64,000 nucleotides of DNA from Dichetophora obliterata (Eukaryota > Arthropoda > Insecta > Diptera > Sciomyzidae). The notes beneath the pieces are model-generated. The model had not been told where the DNA came from. It did no database searches and saw nothing but the letters and a program-made list of their open reading frames with translations. Location: contig OY986436.1 of NCBI GenBank assembly GCA_963920525.1, positions 9,214,501 to 9,278,500 on the forward strand. Direction: 5' to 3'. Below are positions 23,262 to 32,220 of the stretch, in pieces; the first letter of the stretch is position 1; each line of letters opens with the position of its first letter. The translations under genes and the position numbers were made by a program.

Positions 23262-26200
23262 CACAGTACTTTGACCAAAAGGAATAAATCAAAAAATTTT
23301 AGGTTACAAAACCTAACAAAACGTTTATCAAATGATAGGAAATACTTTCATTATGATGAATCCAAAACTTTTTTCAATACAGAAAGTTTTAAGTAATTTA
23401 CAGTCTTTCAAATTGAAAGGTTTTTTTGGGTTTTCATATTGGTGGACTTTTCGATTTTGCGCATCATTCAAAGAAAAAATGTTATAAACACATTTTTCGA
23501 ACAGTTCGAGTGTTTTTTTTTTAATTTTCAAAAAAAAACAATGAAAAAAATTTTGGTTTTTGTATTCTATGAAAAAAAATTGGAAATTATTTTGAAAAAA
23601 TAACTTAAATTTATCAAAAAATTAAAAAAAATTTTTTAAAAAAAGTTTTATTTTTAGCAGACAAAGAAAAAGAAAGAAAAATCTCCACAAAACCTCCAGT
23701 TTTATTATTATATTTTAATTTTTTTTTTCTGGTTTTTAGTTTTTCAGAAACTGTTTTCGCTTTATCCGACTTCTCCCGATTCTTTGAGTAATCGTTTTTT
23801 GAAAAATGGTCTAAAATTTATGTTTTCTCAAATATTATTCTTTATTTTGTTGCCATATTTCTTACACTCTGCCAGAGTTTGTTTAAAATTTTAAAGAATT
23901 TTTTAAAAAAATTTTCTTTACACATAAAATAAAATACTGATGTTATTTTTCACAAAAATAAAAATTAAAATTAAGGTTATTTTTCCTTAAAATACTCTTG
24001 TTAGCACAAATAAGGGGAAAATACACACCAAATGACACCTACAATTTTCGCAATATTTTCTGTAAATTATTATTTCTCAGATCCAAAAAAATGTTAACTA
24101 TTCCTTTTTGGTTTTAGAAGTAATCTCGTCTTTAAAAATGGCCTTGAAATCAGAAGTTACGAAAATCAGCGATTTGTTGTTAGTGATTGTTACACTTTAA
24201 AAAGATAAATAAAAAATGCTTTGCACTCTACATATTACAAAAGAGCAAATTAGTTTACTAGCACTAAGCTCTCACAGAGAAAAATATATTTGTGTTATGT
24301 TACAAAAAACCAACGATTAATTCAGTTATTAATATTTATTTTTAAATATACTTGTTGAAATTATGCTTATGTTATCAAATTGAGTATTAAAATATTATAT
24401 TTAATAATATAAAAAACATATTTTTAGTTTATCAATAGTAGGGTATTCTCATGTTCACTTATGCTACCCTTTTTAACCGTTATTATTTCAACGAAAACTA
24501 AGAGAGTGCAATAAACAAAATTAGTTATTTTTAATGAAAAGTGCCAATAATAACTAATTAAGATTTTTTTGATTGCTGGATTTCTGCTGGTCCACGTGAT
24601 AAATTCTCTTTTTTAAAGTGTTTTGTAAAAGATAAAGTTGGTGAACAACTTTTTAATGAACTAGGCAACAAAAAAAATTAGTTTGTTTTTGTACAAATTA
24701 CAAATAAAGTGGAAGGAGTGCAGCTTTAATAAAAACTTTTTTATAAAAAGGAATTCATCTTGGCTAAGTAACCGAGTAATTAATACTTCTGATCCAGATG
24801 ATGTAAGATCAATAAATACATTTTTTACGTAGTTATAAATTCTATATTTTAGCCACCTAGCGCTAGTCGCGGAAGGCCGAAAAAGAAGTTTAACTTGTTG
24901 TCACAACAAATGAAAAAATGAAAAGTTTCCGAAATTGTATCTGATTATACTGAAGAGGAATTAGAATATGCATTAGAAGTTGCAAAAAAAAAAACGAAAC
25001 AAAAAACCAAACTTGCTTATCGGTACTGGAAGCATTGACTCTTTATTTAGACTTAGACCTGTCAGAAGAGAAGTAATATGTTTTACGAAAGGTTGTCAAC
25101 CGACATAGTGAACATTTTTTCCCAAGCTTTTATGCAATACATAACTTTAAAAAAAGTATGGTTCCACCTGTGAAAGCTTCTGAAAATACAGCAGCAGTTG
25201 AATTGAAAGCACTTATGCGAAATACAGCAAAGAGTGTTATTAAGCTCTGTGATGCCAAAGAGTCCCCGGAAAAAGTGTCTCTAATTTGTAAATGGGGAGT
25301 GGATGGCAGTTCAGGTTATAGCCGTTACAAACAAAATTTCTCTACAGAAGAATTAAGCTATGAATATATAGTTTTGATTGCATTTGATTCAATTGAATGA
25401 GAAAAAGTAAAAATTTTTACATATTTTTTATGACCAAGGAATTGTTTTTCTTTTAAGGTTAGTTGATGCGTTATCTGAAAAATCACTTTGGGTAAATAAA
25501 AACCCTTCATCTACCCTTTTCCGCAGACCAATTAAGATTTTAATGTCCAAAGAAAACAGAGCTTTAGTAATTTAGCAAAATAATGATATTAAACAACAAA
25601 TAAGCGACTTGGAATGCGAAATAATTGAATTCAATGGAAAATCTGTAGAGGTATAATTTGTTATGCACTGTACAATGATCGATGGATCCGTTGCAAATAT
25701 TCTTACGGCAACGAATTTAGCCAGTAAGTGTTTCCTTTGCAATGCGAGTCCAATTGAAATGAACCAAATAAATCTAAATAAATCTGCAAATACGGACTTT
25801 TACAAGTATGGGCTTTCAAATCTCCACTGCTGGATTCGCTTTTTTGAATGTTTAATTTTCATTGCGTACCGTTTGTCATTTTAAATTTGGCGAGTTAGGC
25901 ATGAAAACCATTCTGTTTTTATCGATGTGAAAAAACGTATTCAAAAGGATTTTAGAGAGAGGATGGGTCTGCTTGTAGATTACGTCAAGCAGGGTCATGG
26001 CACAAGTAATGATGGTAACACGGCTAGAAAGTTATTCGCCAATGTTGATGTTTCTGCAGAAATTACTGGTTTAAATAAAGACTTAATCCATAACTTCGGA
26101 CTAGTTTTACGTAAATTATTCTGTGGCAGAAATATTTATAGAACAGATATAATATAAAACAGATGAATATTTTAAGCTTCTAATTAACACTAGAAACTTG

Positions 26201-27085
26201 AATTTAGAGTGCTACAGTTGGTACTATATGCCCAGTTCTATACACAAAGTTTTGATGCATGGATGTGACGGCATAAAATATTTTGGTTTACCTATAGGTA
26301 ATTTATTTTTAAATTTATAAAAAAATTTAAATACTAATTTAGAATTTTTTTACAGCAAATTTATCGGAAGAAGCGTTGCAGGCTTCTTACAAGTATATCC
26401 GATATACCCGTTTAAATCATACGAGAAAAAGCTCACGAGAAAATTCAAATAAGGATTTGATGACTCATTCGTTGATTTTGACAGACCCTTAGACAGACCA
26501 GGTAAGGACCTGTCATCAAACAGAAATTTTAAATTCAAGAAGAAGTTTCATGAAGAAGACCCCGTTTTCATGTACTATATTGAGAGTGAAATAAATGAAA
26601 ATATGAGTTAAAAAAACTCTGATGTGGCTTATTAATGCAGCTAAAATATGTTTTTATTTAGTTTTATTTACTCATATTAACTTAATTAAAAAAAAAATAC
26701 CAATACGTATTTTCTTACATGAAAAACATATATTTTTACATGTAGAGTAGCATTTTTGTCGAAAAAGTGCATTGGAGTCTATATGCATATCTATTTTTTA
26801 AAAAAAAAGATATTGCCAAACGGTTTTCAGTATTAAAAAGTCAAAGCCTTAATCGCTTAAAATTGATTTTTTTTTTGTTTTTTTACCAGCTCCAATAAAT
26901 TTAATATTAAATTTAATATAGGAAACTTTCGGTTTTTCCAAAAAAACCTATATACTTGATTTACGTAATATCTGATTCGATATTTGAAATCAGCAACAAA
27001 AAATTCATAAACATGCCAAATTTCATAACAATTGAACGACTCCTTGTATTTTTTCCTCACTTTTGTATGAGCTCAAAGTACTGTG
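23262..27085 (+). mobile_element. Transib DNA transposon (copy 2), defective
   Basis: Ends are inverted over 13 bp: CACAGTACTTTGA at the left, and the same sequence read inward from 27085. The CACAGTA start is close to the RAG heptamer CACAGTG. About 23-24 bp further in, both ends have A-rich nonamer-like words (AAAAATTTT and AAAAAATAC). The element interrupts an LTR. Flanking pentamers GTGAC and CGTCG do not match, so the target duplication is lost or the boundary is off by a few bases. It encloses the transposase remnant at 24840-26620. Confidence 0.78.
24840..26620 (+). pseudogene. Transib transposase remnant (copy 2) with a preserved intron
   Basis: The three catalytic regions of a Transib/RAG1-type DDE transposase are visible in order. 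KWGVDGSSGYSRYKQNF at 25287-25337 has the first Asp near 25302. The motif CTMIDGSVAN has the second Asp near 25681. NLSEEALQ near 26356-26380 holds the catalytic Glu region. In between are MGLLVDYVKQGHGTSNDGNT, here cited by its core GTSNDGNTAR, and SWYYMPSSIHKVLMHGCDGI. A 58-nt GT-AG intron (26298-26355) fits the frame, joining LPI-A to NLSEE. Several other frameshifts and stops make the copy inactive. Copy 1 belongs to a different subfamily. Confidence 0.8.
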
Positions 27086-27336
27086 CGTCGGCTTCGGTCG
27101 GTCGGGAGTCTTGATTTTTTTTTATTATTATTTATTTGCTAGTGGTACCATCACGTTGGCTTTAGTTGGTCGGGCGTCCACAATAAATACATTCGCTTTG
27201 GGACCATCATGTCGGCTGCGGTCGGTCGGGAGTCCATAATAAACATTCTCTTTCGGCAATCACGTCGGCTTCGGTCGGTCGGGCCTCCATAATAAACATT
27301 CTCTTTCTGCAATCACGTCGGCTTCGGTCAGACGAT
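27086..27336. repeat. About 54-bp minisatellite inside LTR copy A
   Basis: Four to five units of CACGTCGGCTTCGGTCGGTC followed by GGG(A/C)GTCCATAATAAACATTCTCTTT. Anchors lie at about 27086, 27163, 27208, 27262 and 27313. LTR copy B has only one equivalent (about 39910), so the array expanded in copy A. Confidence 0.7.
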
Positions 27337-27350
27337 AGCCCAACGTACAG

Positions 27351-27796
27351 AAAATCCAATATGTTTTACGTAGACACCTGCCGTGTAGGCTTAATTCTAC
27401 AGTGCTCCATAGCGTGGGACCGAAATATTGCGTCGGCCAACGCCCCTTTGAGGGTTCAAAAGTACCAAATTAGCTAAATGTTGTGATGACATGTCGCAAC
27501 CCTTGGTAGGGGTGGAGACCTATCTAAAACCTCTTCCGTACTCTGGGGTACGGCACCCGGTTTGAGAATGCAAACCTACACCGAGCTGAGCAGCTCTACC
27601 CGCGATATAGGTGATAAACACACAGCCACCACGAATCTCCCCGAAGGGCCGACCCAATCAGTCAACCTGGCGCATGCCAAGGGGCTACCGACTGCCCGTG
27701 GTACCGACTTTCAAGTCTTTGGTCGGACCTCGTAGCATACTAAAAGCATACTACTACCAGTTTTAGCTCATCACAGCTCCGGACTGGTAACCAATC
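27351..27796. mobile_element. GC-rich retro-insert with 14-bp target duplication, family unknown
   Basis: A 446-bp segment lies between two perfect copies of AGCCCAACGTACAG (27337-27350 and 27797-27810). In LTR copy B the equivalent place has no insert, confirming insertion. A long, perfect duplication of this length points to LINE-machinery (target-primed) integration. The segment is much more GC-rich than its surroundings and has no poly-A, no pol III boxes and no reading frame I recognise. It could be the 5' UTR or 3' end of a LINE, or a SINE. Confidence 0.65.
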
Positions 27797-27930
27797 AGCC
27801 CAACGTACAGTTGTATGCTTAAGAATTCTACTGTATTTTATTTTATTTTTATTATTCTTACATTATCGTTAAAATAACTACCAAAGTGCTTCACGCTATA
27901 CCAAAATATAAGTAAAGATATATATATATT

Positions 27931-28848
27931 AGGGCGTAAACTTTTTTTTTTTAAATTTTGGGGGGGCTGAAGTGGAATCCGGAAAATCGTCATGAAAAAC
28001 AATTTTGAGAATTTTTTCAGATTTTTTGAAAAAAGTTTAGAGGTCGCTCAAGGTCGTTGTGAATGATATAGCTGAACGTGGTGTTGCTGCTGCAAATGGG
28101 TACCCACATCTTACCAAATCGTAGTAGTAGAGTAGAGCTTTCAAGATTTGCTCCAAGTGGTTGAGAACGGCCGCAAAAATTATTTAAAACAGAACAAAAA
28201 TTTCTAAAAAAATTATCAATTCTAAATGGTTTTTGGCTAAACTTTAATTTGTTACCTCGTGATACATGGTAACCCTCATACCAAAGCCCTTATAACTATT
28301 ATTTGTAAAACCTTTGCTCACACTAATAAATTTACTTAAAAATTAATTTTTTTCCAAACTTTAAATACGCATTAATTTAGTAAAAGGATAGATAAATTGA
28401 TGATATGTTTTCTTTAAACTACTTAAAATTAAGTGTTGTTTGAAGCTGCATACTAGGATTTTTTATTAAAAGCGAAAATTTTGAGAAATTTAAGGTGGAA
28501 ATAAAAAAAGTCAAATTTTTTTTAAATAAATTCATTTGTGTGACTGTCCTGTCCAGAAAAACAGACGAAACTCCTCTTTCAAGCCCACGAAAGTAAAATT
28601 TTAACATTTTTCTTTAATAATTTATTTAATAATCAATTTTAATATTTTTCAGTTAGGCTCCCTTTCTGGGTTAAAATAACAAGTGTTATTTTGAAAAACT
28701 ATTTTTTGGGGAAAACGACCTTGAGCGACCTCTAAACCTTTTTCAAAAAATCTGAAAAAATTTTAAAAATTGTTTTTTGAGACGAACTTCCGGATTCCGC
28801 TTCAGCCCACCAAAATTTCAAAAAAAAGTAAAAAAAGGTTTACGCCCT
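27931..28848. mobile_element. Foldback element with AGGGCGTAAAC ends
   Basis: Arms are inverted over roughly 130 bp: AGGGCGTAAAC start, then shared GAAGTGGAATCCGGA, TTTTTTCAGATTTTTTGAAA and AGAGGTCGCTCAAGGTCG against about 28720-28848. Flanks are TA-rich on both sides, so TA duplication is likely but cannot be pinned. It sits inside LTR copy A, absent from copy B. Confidence 0.72.
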
Positions 28849-29403
28849 TATATATATATGACACTATAAAATTATATATAAAAATATAAAATATTAAATA
28901 ACGCAGCGTAGTCGGGTCTTGCCGAAGTCGTTGTCACACCGAACATCACCGAACACCGAATAACACCGAACATCACCGATCTTCATCGAACACCGAATAT
29001 CATCGAACCAGCATCGGCAGATTCACTTACGACTGTATATTTATCGCTCGTATCCCTATAATATTGTGTAATGTAATAAGAAAGACTTACACACAAGATT
29101 ACACTTAGAGAAAAATATACATACCTACTTGAATATAGTTAACACTGCTAAAAATTTCAACTTTAACAATAAAGCAGAAAAATATAATCCGAGCATTAAA
29201 ATCAACAAGTCTCCTTATTTATTTTGGACAAAAGTTTGAGGGTATTTTGTTTGACCCTGGAGCCTCTGAGCATACCTCAGCCTTTGACTAAAACCCCCTT
29301 ACAAATATTTTCATCTTATTTACTTAAATTGTATGTATAATGAAATTTTATTATAGTCTATAAGATATGTATCAGTAGACCGAATGAATAAATCAATAAA
29401 TAA

Positions 29404-29762
29404 AAAATTTGGAGATAAGAAAAAAAAATTGAACGAAAATCTTCTCTACGCCAAAAACATAACAAAAACGATAGAAAACACACCGACAGCAAACATTCAG
29501 AAAGCGTTAGCACCCAAAAAGGTAATTTGTAAAAAAAACTGGACTAATGATGTTTCTAAAAAAAAATAAATTATAACGTCTTCTTCAACTATAACTTTGC
29601 AGTCTTGGATTATGGTTCTTTTATGTTTCTATATTATTTTATGAGAATGTGAGGACCGATTAAGAAAAATCATCGCTGTAATTTGGGTGCTAACCCCAGC
29701 ACACTTGCTCTTGAATGTAAATATTTCTTAATGTGTTTAAATAAATAAATGTTAAAGATGTA
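29404..29762. other. Dispersed-repeat fragment and unassigned sequence
   Basis: 29404-29520 repeats part of the tandem unit at 20452-20560 (AATTTGGAGA, TTGAACGAAAATC, TCTCT-C). The rest holds nothing recognised. Confidence 0.5.
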
Positions 29763-30801
29763 CATTAGGGCGGGTTAAATTGCTCGGATGAGAAAAAACG
29801 AAGAATACATATAGCAGAAACGTAATTTCTGATGGATTCTGAGAAAACTTCCCAAAAAAACCATAGGTCTAAAATCAATCCCAATATCGCGCATAGCGAG
29901 GTTAACATCTGTATATGGATTTAAAAAAAACAATAGTTTTATATAAAAATACTGTGGAATAGTTCAAAAATGGCAGCGTATATCATTGATTTTGGGCTTG
30001 TTGAACAGGAATTTAGGCCAGCTCTCCGAATCGGGTTCAATTTTAAAATGTTTTAATTTTTAAACCAATTTTGCCTGATATTTAAAAATTTGCCAAAAAA
30101 TCATCTTAAAAACGATTTGAACATTTTTAATTTTACATTTGAATTACTATTTTCATCATTACTATTTTACTTCATTTTTACTATACTGCACATTTTAGTA
30201 TTCAAAAATTAAGCAAAGTTTGAAGTTGAAACAACTTTATTGCAAAACTGACCTCATTTCTGCAAAGTTCATTGATTCTGCTGTTTCGGAAAGGGACGAT
30301 TCATTTCAAGTGTTTCGCAACGCGTAATTGAAAAAAATCGAGACGACGTTATGGCAGTAGCTACAAAAACTTGAACTAAAATGCCCCGCATTGAGAGCAA
30401 ACAAGACTTAAAAGTCTGAAATTGTACTTTTACACTGATTGAATAAAAGGTATTTTTTGTAAATTTAAATTGTGTTATTTTTGACAATATTTAAATATGA
30501 GATTGGTAAAATATGTTTTTTAAAACCAAAATCTTTTTAAAATTAAATCAGAATCAGAGAGCTGGCCAAAACTCCTTTCAACAAGCCCAAAATCAATGAT
30601 ATACGCTGCCATTTTTGGAGAATTCAACAGTATTTTTATATAAAGCTATCGTTTTTATCCACATACAAATTTTGACCTCGCAATGCGCGATATTGTGATT
30701 GATTTTAGACCTATGGTTTCTTTGCAAAATTTTCTCAAAATTCATATAGATTACATTTTTGCTATACGCTTGGTCCTTAAAAAATTTGACCCACCCTAAT
30801 G
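29763..30801. mobile_element. Long-armed foldback (MITE-like) element
   Basis: Left end CATTAGGGCGGGTTAAATT and right end inward CATTAGGGTGGGTCAAATT, with TA on both sides. The arms extend about 270-290 bp (left to about 30050, right from about 30530) and share ATATCGCGCAT/ATTGCGAGG, GGCAGCGTATATCATTGATT and GGCCAGCTCTC. The centre is about 480 bp of AT-rich DNA. No transposase. Confidence 0.82.
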
Positions 30802-32220
30802 TACATATTAATAAATTACAAAATTTACTAGAGAGCCGAAAAAGTATCTCTTTATTTAAATACATAAATTCAAATTTATATTAAATATTCGTTTATTATT
30901 TTGTTTTATTTAAGACATAAACATAAAAGTATTAAAAATAACAAAAAAGTTCAAGCTTTTTATAAATATTCAGTTGTGTATCTTGTTTTATTGTTAAGAG
31001 TTGTGTTACCGGCCATAGTTGTAAGTCATTTGAATGTTTGTATTTCTATGTTGTCTTAATGAAAATAAATAACTGATGTCCATTTCCGGTGACCATTATT
31101 ATTATATTGATTACCACATTACAAAAGCTTAAAATTAAAAAGTATATTTTACCATTTCGAAATAATTGAATAGTACTTATGTTATACTTTTTATTTGCAA
31201 TTATTGTTTAATTTTATTGCAATTTTTACGTTTAATACTATTTTTATTAAATTTTTATCGTAATAAAATATTGTTTCTTAAGAAATAAATATAAAATATA
31301 TTCAATACATATAAAATATATAAATAAAAATTTTAAATCGAAAAACTAAAAACTTATATATTAATAAAACCTTTTACAAAATACAACAGCTTACATTATT
31401 ACTTGGCTAAATAGTTGTTTTAATACTAAAATCTAATCTTCATTTAATTTAAGTTACAATAAAAATCTCTTAAATTCTTTACTTACTCTTAACAAAGCAA
31501 ATTCAAGCTCTCGTTGTAGGTCATTCTGAAATTGTCAGTTGCTACTCCACCAACTCATCAAATAAAAAATAAACTTTAGTTTTTTTTATTATTCTATATT
31601 CAACTAAAAAATACTGACAACTAGAGAACAACTATCCTTTTATTTAAATGCTTGTTTTTGACGCTAGTAGACTAAATTCGTTGTAACTAAACCTCTTGCA
31701 CCCCTCTTACATACCCCTGAAGGGGCATCATAACAATGATTTCGTGTAAATTATTTAAAACGGCTTGATTGATGTACTGGGATAACAGTTTCGACGAAGG
31801 CTTTTCCCTAGAATGATTCCAATAGCTTTATACACAGTAGACTATATTTTTTTTAACACTGAAAAAATTCCCTTTACTGTGTTTATCTAAAATAACATTG
31901 AACTCTAGTGCTTCTGAAACAGAATATACAAATTTTACCGATTAAAAAGCACTAAAAAATAACGTTTAAAAAGCACTACAGTTTAACTAAGACTGCACAA
32001 TATTTTCTTCGGCTTTCAGTGCTAACTGTTTGTTGCGTTAGTTAAATAAAGTCAGTTTCTTGGTTCTTCGTTGTCTTAAAAGCACTGTAACAATTATACG
32101 TATGTCTGATAGTATATCTTCGTAATTTTGGCTAAAATTAACTCATCTGCTACTACAGTGCTTCTTATTTAAATGTCACTTTCCTTTCTATTTTTCTCTG
32201 TGTCTCACTGAGTGGCTTTA
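30802..32220. other. AT-rich flank; likely 3' UTR of the SEA-domain gene in part
   Basis: No transposon ends found. The region directly after the stop codon of the minus-strand gene (below 32221) is likely its 3' UTR. Several AATAAA signals on the minus strand (seen as TTTATT, for example near 31640 and 31250) are possible poly(A) sites, but none stands out. Confidence 0.45.

Larger units (their letters stand above)
22905..29303. mobile_element. LTR of an LTR retrotransposon, copy A, heavily interrupted
   Basis: Flanked by AATA on both sides (22901-22904, 29304-29307). It starts CGTAACGAGG and ends CCCTTACA. Its non-inserted parts align with copy B at 39142-40450: CACTACGCCACT near the start, GGCTCGAGAGCGTAGTG-like block, TATA/AATAAA region, and ACCCTGGAG(C/T)... 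near the end. Between these parts lie a Transib (23262-27085), a short minisatellite, a GC-rich insert (27351-27796) and a foldback (27931-28848). No internal retroelement genes, so it behaves as a solo LTR. Confidence 0.72.
20690..29403 (+). mobile_element. LINE B (CR1/Jockey-like), split by two insertions
   Basis: Three pieces of one 5'-truncated LINE. Piece 1 (about 20690-21111) has the RT motif FADDVKIF and NDLESLHNWC. Piece 2 (22467-22904) has SLVLGRLDYCSIVCNPYY and a C-terminal tail. Piece 3 (29304-29403) is the 3' end with an AATAAAT-type tail. A TA-flanked element separates 1 and 2, and an LTR flanked by AATA separates 2 and 3. Frameshifts and stops make it inactive. Confidence 0.7.

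Noticed and set aside
23257..27090. Perfect 5-bp target duplication for Transib copy 2
   Set aside because: The flanking pentamers GTGAC and CGTCG do not match; I kept the element on its ends and coding content only.
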